This document shows, in pieces, positions 1 to 9,700 of a DNA stretch of 64,000 bases; the stretch's first letter is position 1, and every line of letters starts with the position of its first letter. Below the pieces are notes generated by a model. That model saw only the letters and a program-made list of their open reading frames with translations, did no database searches and had not been told where the DNA came from. Both the position numbers and the translations under genes were made by a program. Source of the stretch: Hymenobacter fodinae (lineage in GTDB: Bacteria; Bacteroidota; Bacteroidia; Cytophagales; Hymenobacteraceae). The stretch is from the NCBI RefSeq assembly GCF_004745825.1, contig NZ_SRLA01000002.1, forward strand, positions 806,001 through 870,000, written 5' to 3'.

Positions 1-1
1 C

Positions 2-751
2 AAAAACCCTAAGCGCGACATGCCCATTGGTATTTTGGGCTCACTGGCAGTGTGTACGGTGCTGTATATCCTGTTCGGTCATGTGCTGACAGGCGTTGCT
101 AACTGGCGCGAATTTGCCGACCCTGCTAAGGGCGGCGAGGCCTCGGTAACGTACGCTATTAAAGCGCACATGCCCGGCTACGAGTGGTTGGGTACGGCCG
201 TAACCATGGCTATTCTGCTCGGTTTCTCCTCGGTAATCCTTGTGATGCTGATGGGCCAGAGCCGCGTATTCTTCTCCATGGCGAAAGATGGCCTGATGCC
301 AAAAGCCTTCTCTGAGCTGCACCCCAAGTTCCGCACGCCTTATAAGTCAAATCTCGCTCTGCTGATATTTGTGGGAGCTTTTGCTGCGCTTGTGCCAGGC
401 TCTTTGGCCGGCGACCTGACCTCGTTCGGTACCTTGCTGGCATTCGTTCTGGTATCAGCGGGTGTTTGGATCATGCGCAAGTCAGATCCCGCTCAGCCTC
501 GTCCGTTCCGGGCGCCGCTGTCGTCTCCCTCTTTCCCCTTCGTGCCAATTATGGGCATTGTAGTATGCCTAGGCATGATTGCCGCCCTTGATGAGTTCAC
601 CTTGAAAGTAGCCCTAGGCTGGATGCTGCTGGGCTTTATTGTGTACTTCATCTACGGTAAGCGTAACTCCAAGCTGCAGCAAGGCATTGTGGTAGTACCT
701 ACTGAAATGGAGGAGCAAGCCTTCATTGAGCCCGACCCCAAAAACGCATAA
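2..751 (+). CDS. APC-family amino-acid permease, C-terminal part (5' end outside window)
   Basis: The reading frame is open from the first bases of the window, so this is the C-terminal part (about 250 residues) of a longer membrane transporter and not a gene starting at the first ATG (position 20). The start NPKRDMPIGI matches the loop before a late transmembrane helix in cationic amino-acid transporters of the APC superfamily. Further hydrophobic helices follow, with GQSRVFFSMAKDGLMP, a typical APC sequence between helices, near residue 90, and a polar tail. Expected role: proton- or sodium-coupled amino-acid uptake at the inner membrane. The substrate cannot be told from this part. A strong terminator follows directly. 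Confidence 0.85.
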   Translation, partial: KNPKRDMPIGILGSLAVCTVLYILFGHVLTGVANWREFADPAKGGEASVTYAIKAHMPGYEWLGTAVTMAILLGFSSVILVMLMGQSRVFFSMAKDGLMPKAFSELHPKFRTPYKSNLALLIFVGAFAALVPGSLAGDLTSFGTLLAFVLVSAGVWIMRKSDPAQPRPFRAPLSSPSFPFVPIMGIVVCLGMIAALDEFTLKVALGWMLLGFIVYFIYGKRNSKLQQGIVVVPTEMEEQAFIEPDPKNA

Positions 752-771
752 GCCGGGTACTCTACCCATTG

Positions 772-807
772 AAAAGCCCTGCCGGAGCAATCCGGCGGGG
801 CTTTTTT
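772..807 (+). terminator. Rho-independent terminator of the permease gene
   Basis: A 15-bp stem with one G-T pair (AAAAGCCCTGCCGGA and TCCGGCGGGGCTTTT), a 4-nt loop and a run of T. It begins 20 bp after the permease stop codon. Confidence 0.85.
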
Positions 808-889
808 GGTTGTGAAGGTCCGCAATAACCGAACCTACTGGCCTAGCGCTGACTCAGCCAGTGCCCAATAGGCACCAGGGCAGGAGCGG

Positions 890-1099
890 TTACTTGGCCT
901 CTTTCACCTCGCTTTGCAGCTTAAGCACTTTGTCGCCGTTTTCCTGCACGATGAGGAAAGCAGGGTTTTCGGGGGTGCCGTTGCGGGTGATTTCGGAGCC
1001 CTGCAGCTTGCGGGTTACGCTCTCTTTATGGGTTTCTTCGATTTTGCCGGTGGCCGTGCCGGTGCCGTATTTCCAGCTGACTTTTGTGCCTTTGCGCAT
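890..1099 (-). CDS. Small Tudor-like HVA1-family protein (DUF2945)
   Basis: A 69-residue protein starting MRKGTKVSWKYGTGTATGK. The pattern of a short basic start, VSWKYG, a TG-G-I turn, and a C-terminal half ending in a Lys-rich VLKLQSEV resembles the DUF2945 / hypervirulence-associated Tudor-domain family, which is small, single-domain and of unknown biochemical role. The ATG at 1099 is chosen because the upstream extension of the frame (to 1177) has no family resemblance and runs into intergenic DNA. It is transcribed away from the amidohydrolase gene at 1287. No partner is evident. Confidence 0.75.
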   Translation of the reverse strand: MRKGTKVSWKYGTGTATGKIEETHKESVTRKLQGSEITRNGTPENPAFLIVQENGDKVLKLQSEVKEAK

Positions 1100-1286
1100 G
1101 ACGGAAGGTATTGATGAGGTGGAGAATAAGAAGCATACTGTGGCCGAGGCTCTAAGGTTGAGGTGGCCTAGGAGCAACTATAGCACTATGCGCAGTTTCT
1201 TTAGCTACATTTGACGAGGTCGGCTCGGCCGATTTTGCCTTCCTCTTACGCACTTCCTATTTCCTACACTCTACTTCCGCAACCTT

Positions 1287-4200
1287 ATGCACATTGACCT
1301 GCGCCGGCTTGGGCTGGCGGGTGGCCTACTCGTGGGCAGCCTCTCGGTGGCTCACGCGCAGTCGGCCACGTTTCCGCGCAACGGCGTTTACGACGACCGT
1401 CCGGGCCTGTACGCCTTCACGCACGCCACTATCTACACCGACTACAAAACCCGCCTCAACGATGCCACGCTCGTCATTCGGGATGGGAAAGTAGAAGCCG
1501 TAGGCCCCAACGTTAAAATTCCGGCTGGGGCCGTGGTGCAGGATATGAAGGGCAAGTTCATTTACCCTGGCTTCGTGGATCTGTACGCCAGCTACGGCGT
1601 GCCCGAGGTGAAGGCTCCAGAGCGCCAGGGCCGTCGCGGTGGCCCCCAGTTCGACAGCCAGAAAACCGGCGCCTACGACTGGAATCAGGCCGTACACCCT
1701 GAGGTAAATGCCGCCGAGCTGTTCAAGGCCAACGCCGAGCAAGCCGATGCCCTTCGTAAGCTGGGCTTCGGGGCAGTGCTCACTCACCAGCCCGATGGGA
1801 TTATGCGGGGCACGGCCGCCTTGGTGAGCCTGAACACCAACCGCAAGGAAACTGAGCTGATTTTGCAGGACCGCGCCGCCGCGGCGTACTCTTTCGATAA
1901 AGGCACCAGCACCCAGGATTATCCCTCGTCGCTGATGGGCAGCATTGCCCTGCTGCGCCAGAGCTACCTCGATGCCGACTGGAACCAGCGTAACCCCACC
2001 CGGGAGCAGAACCTGTCCCTGCGGGCCCTAAACCAGCAGCGCAGCTTGCCGGCCATCTTTGAAGTGCGCGACAAGCAGAGCTTGCTGCGCGCCGACAAAG
2101 TGGGCGACGAATTCGGGGTGCAGTACATCATTAAGAGCCGCGGCGACGAGTATCAGCGTCTGCCCGACGTGCAGGCCACCAAAGCCCCACTCATCCTGAG
2201 CCTGAACTTCCCCGACCCGTACCTGGTGGACGACGTGTACGACGCCATCCGGGTGCCGCTGCAGGATCTGAAGCACTGGGAAATGGCACCCGCCAATGCA
2301 GGGCTAGTAGCTAAGGCCGGCGTGCCCTTTGCCCTCACCACCGCCGACCTCAAGGACAAGAAGAAGTTTCTGCCCAACCTGCGCAAGGCCATCCAGTACG
2401 GCCTCACCGAGGAGCAGGCCCTGCAGGCCCTCACGGCCACGCCCGCCATGCTGGTAAAAGCCCAGGATAGAGTAGGAGCCCTGAAGCCGGGCATGCAAGC
2501 CAACTTCCTGGTGTGCTCCACCCGCATTTTCGCGCCCGAAAGCGTGATGCTCGACAACTGGGTGCAGGGCGAGCGGTATCAGCTCAGCGAAATTCCCAGT
2601 GACTACCGCGGGGTGTACACCCTCAAAATTGGGAACCAGCCGGAGGTAAAGATGCTGCTGGCCGGCAAGCCAGAGGCGCCAGAGGTGAAGATTGTGAAAG
2701 CCGCTGCCGATACTGTGAAGGGAAGCCTTAGCGTAAACGGAGAGCTGGCCACATTGGTGTACAATCCTACCCCTAAAACCAAGGGCAGCGGGGCTGTGCG
2801 CCTCAGTGGGTACTACACTGCTGACTCTCGCACTTTCCAAGGTGATGGGCAACTCCCCGACGCTACGAATATCAAGTGGAGCGCCCAGCGCCAGGAGCAG
2901 GCCACCCGCGCCGCTCGCCGCGACTCAGCCAAGGCCCCGGAGCAAATGCAACTAGGCCAGTTGCAGTACCCCTTTGTGGCCTACGGCCGCCCGGCGGTGC
3001 CAGGTCAGCAAACGGTACTCATCAAGAACGCTACCGTCTGGACTAGTGAGGCCCAGGGCAAGCTGGAAAACACCGATGTGCTGCTGCAAAACGGCAAAAT
3101 TGCCAAGATCGGGCGCAACCTCTCCGTGCCCAGTGGGGGGCGCTCCATCGATGGCACCGGCAAACACCTCACGCCCGGCATTATCGATGAGCACTCCCAC
3201 ATTGCCATTTCCGAAGGCGTAAACGAAGGCACCCAGTCGGTAACTAGTGAAGTGCGGATTGGCGACGTGGTAGATGCTGAGGACGTGGACGTGTATCGCG
3301 ACCTGGCCGGTGGCGTAGTGGCCGCCCAACTGTTGCACGGCTCAGCTAACCCCATCGGGGGGCAGTCGGCGCTGATTAAGCTGCGCTGGGGCCAGACCGC
3401 CGAGCAGATGCAGATTAAGGGCGCGCCCGGCTTCATCAAGTTTGCCCTCGGCGAAAACGTGAAGCAGAGCAACTGGGGCGAGGCCAACGTGCTACGCTTC
3501 CCACAAACCCGCATGGGCACCGAGCAGGTGTTTGTAGATGCCTTCACGCGAGCCAAAGAGTACGAGCAGGAGTGGAAAGCCTGGAACAAGCTCGGCAAGG
3601 CCAAGCAGAAGAAAGGCGAGGCCCCGCGCCGCGACCTAGAGCTAGAGGCCCTGGTGGAAATCCTGAATCAGCAGCGCTTCATTACCTGCCACAGCTACGT
3701 GCAGTCGGAGATTAACATGCTGATGAACGTGGCCGACCGCATGAACTTCAAGGTGAACACCTTCACCCACATTCTGGAAGGCTACAAAGTGGCCGACAAG
3801 ATGAAGCAGCACGGCGTGAATGCCAGCACGTTCTCCGACTGGTGGGCCTACAAGAACGAAGTGCGCGACGCTATTCCGTATAACGCCGGCATCATGCACA
3901 ACGCAGGTCTGAACGTAGCCATCAACTCCGATGATGCCGAGATGAGCCGCCGCCTCAATCAGGAAGCGGCCAAAATTGTGAAGTACAGTGGCCTATCGGA
4001 AGAAGATGCGCTGAAGCTGGTGACCATCAACCCGGCCAAAATGCTCCACCTCGACAAGAACATGGGCAGCATTAAGGAGGGCAAAGACGCCGACGTGGTG
4101 CTCTGGAGCGACAACCCCCTGAGCATCTACGCTCACGCGGAGCGCACCTTCGTGGATGGCCGCCAGCTGTTTGACGTGGAAAGCGACCAGCAGATGCGCC

Positions 4201-4346
4201 AGGACATGCAGAAGGAACGCCTACGCATTGTGCAGAAAATGCTGGAAGCCAAGAAAGGCGGCGCTCCCACGCAAATGCCCTCGGCCCGTCCCAACAAGCA
4301 CTTCCACTGCGACACGCTGGGCGAAGACAAAGAGTTGGATCAGTAA
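1287..4346 (+). CDS. Exported tandem amidohydrolase-family protein (imidazolonepropionase-like)
   Basis: A 1019-residue protein with a signal peptide (cleavage likely after SVAHAQ, about residue 25). It holds two amidohydrolase-like units. The first (about 30-430) has the N-terminal composite-barrel start and the C-terminal return strand (VGALKPGMQANFLV), but the usual metal-binding H-x-H is replaced by VDLYASYG, so it looks catalytically dead. The second (about 575-1000) carries the intact H-S-H (His636/His638), later His residues in CHSYVQS and FTHILEG, and the NSDD aspartates expected of a metal hydrolase. It would act in the periplasm on an unknown cyclic amide or peptide-like substrate. 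A second, smaller family member follows at 4486, probably in the same transcript. Confidence 0.85.
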   Translation: MHIDLRRLGLAGGLLVGSLSVAHAQSATFPRNGVYDDRPGLYAFTHATIYTDYKTRLNDATLVIRDGKVEAVGPNVKIPAGAVVQDMKGKFIYPGFVDLYASYGVPEVKAPERQGRRGGPQFDSQKTGAYDWNQAVHPEVNAAELFKANAEQADALRKLGFGAVLTHQPDGIMRGTAALVSLNTNRKETELILQDRAAAAYSFDKGTSTQDYPSSLMGSIALLRQSYLDADWNQRNPTREQNLSLRALNQQRSLPAIFEVRDKQSLLRADKVGDEFGVQYIIKSRGDEYQRLPDVQATKAPLILSLNFPDPYLVDDVYDAIRVPLQDLKHWEMAPANAGLVAKAGVPFALTTADLKDKKKFLPNLRKAIQYGLTEEQALQALTATPAMLVKAQDRVGALKPGMQANFLVCSTRIFAPESVMLDNWVQGERYQLSEIPSDYRGVYTLKIGNQPEVKMLLAGKPEAPEVKIVKAAADTVKGSLSVNGELATLVYNPTPKTKGSGAVRLSGYYTADSRTFQGDGQLPDATNIKWSAQRQEQATRAARRDSAKAPEQMQLGQLQYPFVAYGRPAVPGQQTVLIKNATVWTSEAQGKLENTDVLLQNGKIAKIGRNLSVPSGGRSIDGTGKHLTPGIIDEHSHIAISEGVNEGTQSVTSEVRIGDVVDAEDVDVYRDLAGGVVAAQLLHGSANPIGGQSALIKLRWGQTAEQMQIKGAPGFIKFALGENVKQSNWGEANVLRFPQTRMGTEQVFVDAFTRAKEYEQEWKAWNKLGKAKQKKGEAPRRDLELEALVEILNQQRFITCHSYVQSEINMLMNVADRMNFKVNTFTHILEGYKVADKMKQHGVNASTFSDWWAYKNEVRDAIPYNAGIMHNAGLNVAINSDDAEMSRRLNQEAAKIVKYSGLSEEDALKLVTINPAKMLHLDKNMGSIKEGKDADVVLWSDNPLSIYAHAERTFVDGRQLFDVESDQQMRQDMQKERLRIVQKMLEAKKGGAPTQMPSARPNKHFHCDTLGEDKELDQ

Positions 4347-4360
4347 GTGGCCTAGGCCAC
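4347..4360. repeat. Perfect 14-bp palindrome made of two overlapping octamer copies
   Basis: GTGGCCTAGGCCAC is two head-to-head, overlapping copies of the octamer TGGCCTAG that recurs through the window. It starts directly after the stop codon of the large amidohydrolase gene. A further copy lies at 4426-4433 in the same gap. Confidence 0.8.
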
Positions 4361-4380
4361 TCGACTTACACTAAAAAACG

Positions 4381-4412
4381 CACGTCACGCTGAGCTTGTC
4401 GAAAGTTCTACC
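4381..4412 (+). repeat. Interspersed intergenic repeat (CGTCA..CTGAGCTTGTCGAA family)
   Basis: The stretch CACGTCACGCTGAGCTTGTC and its continuation resemble the copies at 15340-15584 and 12881. All share CGTCA, then TGAGC or CGAGC, then a GAA/GGA-type end, and lie only between genes. Confidence 0.55.
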
Positions 4413-4485
4413 GCTGGCTAACTACTGGCCTAGCGAAACGAGAACCTCTTTTGAGCCCAGCTAAACAGGATAACTCATACACATC

Positions 4486-5796
4486 ATGCGTATTTCCGCA
4501 TTACTTTTTTCTCTAGGCCTGCTCACGGCCGCGCCCGCGCTGGCGCAGGTGCCGGCGCCGGCTCCGCCCCAGAGCAAGCCCATGCTGCTCGTGGGCGGCA
4601 CCCTGCACGTAGGCAACGGCACGGTAGTTCCTAACGCCGCCGTGGCTTTTGACAAGGGCAAAATCACGTACGCTGGCGCCCAAAGTGGTTTCAGTCAGGA
4701 TAAAGCTGGCTACGAAGTGGTAGACGTGAAGGGCCAGGAAATTTACCCCGGCCTGATTTTGCCTAACACCACGCTAGGCCTCACCGAGGTAGAATCTATC
4801 CGGGCTACCGTGGATGAGCGCGAAGTAGGCATTCTAAACCCAAACGTGCGCAGCATCATCGCCTACAACACCGACTCCGACATCCTGCCCACCGTGCGCA
4901 CCAATGGAGTGCTGCTGGCTCAGGTGACGCCCCGCGGGGGCATGCTCTCGGGCCAGAGCAGCGTGGTGCAACTCGATGCTTGGAACTGGCAGGATGCCGC
5001 CGTGAAAGCCGACGACGGCCTGCACCTGAACTGGCCCCAGATGGTCATTAAAACCAACCCCTCGGAGGACCCCAAGCAGGTGGAAACCCGCGAGAAGAAC
5101 CGCACCGATCAACTGCGGCAACTGGAAGGTCTGCTGACCGAAGCCAGCGCCTACCGTCAGCAGCCCACCTCGCGCAAAGAAAACCTGCGCCTGACGTCAT
5201 TGGCCGGCTTGTTTGATGGCTCCAAGACCTTGTTCATTCATACCGATTACGGCAAGGAAATCGTGGAGTCGGTGCGGTTTGCCAAGCGCTTGGGCGTGCA
5301 GAAGGTGACGCTGGTAGGCGCCCGCGACGCCTGGATGATGCTCGACTTCCTGAAGCAGAACGATGTGGCCGTAGTTCTTTCCCGCATTCACGCCCTGCCC
5401 CGCCGCGAGGGCGACGACTACGACCTACCCTATAAGCTGCCTAGCCTGTTGCAGCAAGCCGGCGTGCGGTTCTGCCTAGATTATGAAGGCGACCAGGAGA
5501 CCTCCGGTTCTCGCAATCTGGCCTTTATTGCCGGCACGGCCGCTGGCCACGGTCTCACCAAAGAGCAAGCCCTCACGGCCGTAACGCTAAGTCCCGCCCG
5601 CATCCTGGGCCTCGATAAAGACTACGGGTCTTTGGAAGCTGGTAAAAGCGCTACGTTGGTAGTCAGCCGCGGCGACCTACTCGACATGCGTACCAACGAC
5701 GTGACTCAGGCCTACATCGACGGCCGGGCCTTCCGCCTCGATACCAAGCAGACATATCTGCGCGACAAGTTCAAAGCCAAGTACGGACAGCGCTAG
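4486..5796 (+). CDS. Exported amidohydrolase-family protein with degenerate metal site
   Basis: A 436-residue protein with a signal peptide ending near LAQVPAPAP (residue 21). The frame GGTLHVGNGTVVPNAAVAF and the C-terminal ILGLDKDYGSLEAGKSATLV are typical amidohydrolase composite-barrel segments. The position of the normal H-x-H motif reads YPGLILPNTTLGLTEV, so the first metal ligands are missing. Later IHTDYG and SRIHALP segments remain. It lies 139 bp behind the large tandem amidohydrolase on the same strand, with no terminator between them; the two are probably co-expressed and may form a complex. Catalytic activity of this subunit is doubtful. Confidence 0.8.
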   Translation: MRISALLFSLGLLTAAPALAQVPAPAPPQSKPMLLVGGTLHVGNGTVVPNAAVAFDKGKITYAGAQSGFSQDKAGYEVVDVKGQEIYPGLILPNTTLGLTEVESIRATVDEREVGILNPNVRSIIAYNTDSDILPTVRTNGVLLAQVTPRGGMLSGQSSVVQLDAWNWQDAAVKADDGLHLNWPQMVIKTNPSEDPKQVETREKNRTDQLRQLEGLLTEASAYRQQPTSRKENLRLTSLAGLFDGSKTLFIHTDYGKEIVESVRFAKRLGVQKVTLVGARDAWMMLDFLKQNDVAVVLSRIHALPRREGDDYDLPYKLPSLLQQAGVRFCLDYEGDQETSGSRNLAFIAGTAAGHGLTKEQALTAVTLSPARILGLDKDYGSLEAGKSATLVVSRGDLLDMRTNDVTQAYIDGRAFRLDTKQTYLRDKFKAKYGQR

Positions 5797-5819
5797 GCCA
5801 GTAGCACCACTTTGGGAAC

Positions 5820-5854
5820 AACGGGAATTGCTGGTGTGCGCCGGCGGTTCCCGT
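5820..5854 (+). terminator. Probable terminator behind the amidohydrolase pair
   Basis: Arms AACGGGAA and TTCCCGTT enclose a smaller GC-rich hairpin, followed by ATTCTTTTG. It starts 23 bp after the stop codon. Confidence 0.6.
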
Positions 5855-5940
5855 TATTCTTTTGTAGCAAGGCGCGTAAAACAGAACTTTGTTGAATACA
5901 AGTAGGTTAAGGGGCGAATATTTAAATATAGCACGTCTTG

Positions 5941-5948
5941 TATCTTTG
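5941..5948 (+). promoter_or_regulatory. Possible -7 promoter element for the LuxR-type regulator
   Basis: TATCTTTG matches the Bacteroidota -7 consensus TAnnTTTG. No convincing -33 TTTG sits at the usual distance (TTTA is at 5921). It would give an untranslated leader of about 140 nt before the gene at 6093. The rest of the 296-bp gap shows no gene I would support. Confidence 0.35.
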
Positions 5949-6092
5949 GATGCTTTTGGGAAAACTGTAACTTTCTATTCGGCCAAAATAGAGACAGTTG
6001 GTTTTTCCTCCGGCTGCACTCGTGAAGTTGAGAATGTAAGAAGTGGTTGCCCGATGGTTCCGGAAGTTTCTGCCTGCTAAATACACACACCT

Positions 6093-6758
6093 ATGCCCAC
6101 CTCTAATCAGATTCCTTTATTGCTTGTTGATGACCATCCGGTGGTGGTAGAGGGCTTAAAAGCGTTGTTGCGCTCGGAAGTAGATTTGCCCGTGGCGGCC
6201 CAAGCCTACAGCGGTGATGAAGCCCTTGATGTTTTAAAGCAGCACCCCGAAATACGGGTAGCAGTGCTTGATTTAAACATGCCCGGTATGACGGGCGTGG
6301 AGCTGGCCTACACTATCCGGCAAACCTATCCCCAGATCAGAATCTTAATCTTGAGCATGTTTCATGACCACGCTTCGGTGGCGGAAGTGTTAGAAGTAGG
6401 CTGCGCGGGCTACGTCTTGAAGACTGCCTCCAAGGCTGAGCTGTCGGGTGCTATTCGGGAGGTTGCGGCGGGCCGCACGTATTTCAGCAGTGAGGTGGCC
6501 GCTACCGTATTGCAAAACATCCAGATTCCGGCTTCCCGGGGGCAGATCAAGGAAGCCCGTGCTTCGGAGCTGACCAACCGCGAGCGGGAAATTTTGCAGC
6601 TCATTGCCCGCGAGTACTCCAACTCTCACATTGCCGAGACACTTTTCATTAGTGAACGGACGGTGGAGACGCATCGCAAAAACATCCTTACCAAAACCAA
6701 TTCCAAGTCGGTGGTGGGCCTCATCCAATACGCTTTGCGCAACCGACTTATTTCCTAA
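6093..6758 (+). CDS. NarL/LuxR-type two-component response regulator
   Basis: A 221-residue protein with an N-terminal receiver domain (about 8-125) and a C-terminal LuxR-type helix-turn-helix (about 150-215). The receiver has the acidic pair D13-D14, phospho-acceptor Asp60 in AVLDLNMPG, and the K of the VLKTASKAE loop. The output domain shows LTNREREILQLIAREYSNSHIAETLFISERTVETHRKNI, the standard DNA-recognition helix (cited here in pieces; residues about 157-196). No histidine kinase is adjacent, so the partner is unknown. It is probably a transcription regulator answering an envelope or environmental signal. Confidence 0.93.
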   Translation: MPTSNQIPLLLVDDHPVVVEGLKALLRSEVDLPVAAQAYSGDEALDVLKQHPEIRVAVLDLNMPGMTGVELAYTIRQTYPQIRILILSMFHDHASVAEVLEVGCAGYVLKTASKAELSGAIREVAAGRTYFSSEVAATVLQNIQIPASRGQIKEARASELTNREREILQLIAREYSNSHIAETLFISERTVETHRKNILTKTNSKSVVGLIQYALRNRLIS

Positions 6759-9700
6759 GCGCACCATCCCCTGCAACCAACAAGTAGGATGGCAGCCAAA
6801 TAGCTCAGCTAAAACACGGTAAGTAGAAGCTACGGCGTCAATAACTGTGCTGCGTTATTTTAGTCACCTTATCGTCACTTTGATCAGCAAGCACCTCCGG
6901 ATAGGCCTAGGCCACAGCCGGAGGTGCTTGCTTTTTGTGCCCTGTTAGGAAGTAGGATAATTCTGAGTAAGATATGGTTGTAGCAATATGTGACAGTCTG
7001 GCTAAAACACGTCAGTAAATTGTGAAATAGGTTTTTATAAGATAAACATGTGAAAAACAGAAGAATAATATTTCCAATAAAAAGTCAACAGTATCCCATT
7101 TTGAGATTGGAAGGGGTATCCGTGCTGGCACGGAGACTAAAATACGGGGTGCTACGGATTTACATTATAGTAAGAAAGAATATATCTTAGCAACGTTCAA
7201 TATGATGATGGTTTCATCATAGTGGCGCTAAAAGAATAGTCTGCTTACGCTTCCCAAAAAGATACAGTACTCCGCTTTTTCACAGCTTCACAAACACGTA
7301 TTGCTCATCACTATGGCTTCTAAAATCCTCTCCTTCATCTGTCATGTTCCTGGTACCATGCCTGGCTCATATCCAGCAGTACCTACTTCCTCTAGCCGCA
7401 ACGCCGACCGTAAGGCAGAACCCAAGTCGGCAGGTGGGCATTTTACGGCTATTTATGAAAATGAGCGCTTCGTTCGTTTCAAGTACATCAGCAACGCTAG
7501 CTAAGTGGCTTATAGATAAAACGCTATACATATTACGTTAAAAGAAGCGCCGCTTTTCCCTTGGGTGGGAAAGCGGCGCTTTCTTGTGCGTGGCCGGTTG
7601 CGGTGCAGATTTCGGCTAACTTGCGCTTATGTCCATCCGTTCTGCGTGCATGACAAATACCGTCACTCGTTTTTTACTGCCTTTTCTGGCAGTGTGGTTG
7701 ATAACTCTCTCGGCTGCCGGGCAGGCGACTTTCGTTCCGGATGCCAATGCCTGGTACGGCCTCATACCCCGGAGCAGTGGCCGCTCACTAGACATTGCTA
7801 ATTCGTCTAACGAGGCAGGAGCAGCAGGCGTGCAGTGGGAGTTTACGCACTCCAATAGCCAGCAATGGCGCTTTGTGCCCGCCGCCACAGGCAGCGACTT
7901 TTACCGCATTGAGGCCCGCCACAGCGGCAAGTGCCTGACCCTGGAGGGAACCGATGAGAATGCCCCGCTTGTGCAGCGCCCCTGGACGGGCAGCTTCTAC
8001 CAGCAGTGGAAGCTGATTCCTTCGGGGCCGTTGGGGAGCTTTATGCTGGTCAGCCGCGGCAACGACAAGTGCATTGCGCTGGCCGCCGCCGACAAGTTTA
8101 ACGGGACGCCGATTGTAGGCCAGCGCATCTTGAACCGGGCTTCGCAGCAGTGGAAGCTGTTTAAGCTGCGCCTGAACGTTGACCCTCGCCAGCCAGGATT
8201 TGGTAGGCCAGAGCCATTAATGAGCCTGAATACGCCCAGCGGCAATGAGCTTCAGCCGGTGCCCACTCCCGATGGCAAAACGCTTTATTTCGTGCGTACA
8301 CGCTATTCCGGCAACACAGAGGGCGTAGCCGAGTCGGGAGATATTTGGGTGAGTACGGCGCCGGCTGCCAACTCTAACTGGTCACCTGCTACCCGCCTCG
8401 ATGCCCTAAACACTCCCCAGCACAACGGAGTGATGGCGGTGGTAGGGGCCAATGGTGAGTCGTTGGTGGTGCGTGGGCGCTACGAGCGCGACGGCAGCTA
8501 CCGCGACGAAAGTCTGAGTAAAGTGGCGCGTAGCCTGCCAGGCAAAGGAGTGCGTCCGGTAGCGCAAATCATTCCGAATTACTACTCTGCCGGGCCGGCC
8601 ACCTCATTCTACATGACCCCCGACGAGAAGTTTCTACTGCTCTCGCTGGAGCGCGGCGACTCGCAGGGCGGCAACGACCTGTACCTCTGCCGTTCTACCG
8701 GCGAGAATGCCTGGAGTGAGCCCATAAGTTTGGGCGACGTAGTAAACTCTCCGGGCTACGACTTTGCTCCCTGGCTGTCGGCGGACACCAAAACCTTGTA
8801 TTTCAGCTCTTACGGGCACGCTGGCTTCGGTAACTCAGATATTTTCGTGAGTCAGCGGCTCGACGACTCCTGGACGCGGTGGTCGGAGCCTCGCAATGTG
8901 GGTGCCCCATTAAATGGGCCTGGCTTTGATGCTTATCTGGCTCTTTCCGCCGATGGCAAGCAGGCCTTTTACGCCTCGGCACCCACGCCCAACAGCCCTG
9001 CCGATTTGTTCCGGACGGCCGCGGGCGTAGCTCCTACAGATACCACACAAGCGCCACCACCCGCCGTCCCCGTAAATCCAGCCGTGGCAGCCCGCATTCT
9101 GTTCACTGGCCGCACCCTCGATGCTAAAACCCGGCAGGGCCTAGGCAGTGAGGTAAAAGCTATTCGATTAGGCAACGAATTGGCGTTTAACGCTACGGCC
9201 CGCACCGAGAGTACCGGTGGAGCCTTCCAAATGACCCTGCCGCCGGGTAGCTACCGGTTGCTGGCAACGCGTGCCGGCTACCTGACTGCTACCGATACTA
9301 TTACGCTCACGGCGGGCTCCCTGAGCCGGGAACTGCTGCTGGTGCCAGCCGCTGTAGGCTCTAGCCTTGAGCTGCCCACGCTCATCTTCGCGCAGGGGAA
9401 GTACAGCCTGCTGCCCGCTTCCTACACCGAGCTGAACCGCCTGGCGCGCACCCTGCAGGATAACCCCACGGTAAACATCCGCCTGGAGGGCCACACCGAT
9501 AACCAGGGCGACGCTAAGCTTAACCAGCAGCTCTCGGAAACCCGCGTGGCCGAAGTGAAGCGCTACCTCGTGATGCGGGGTGTAAGCGAAAGTCGTATCA
9601 GCACAATTGGATACGGCGGCAGCCGCCCCCGCGCCAGCAACGACAAAGAAGAAACCCGCAAGCTTAACCGCCGGGTAGAGTTCACCATCACTAAGTAGCG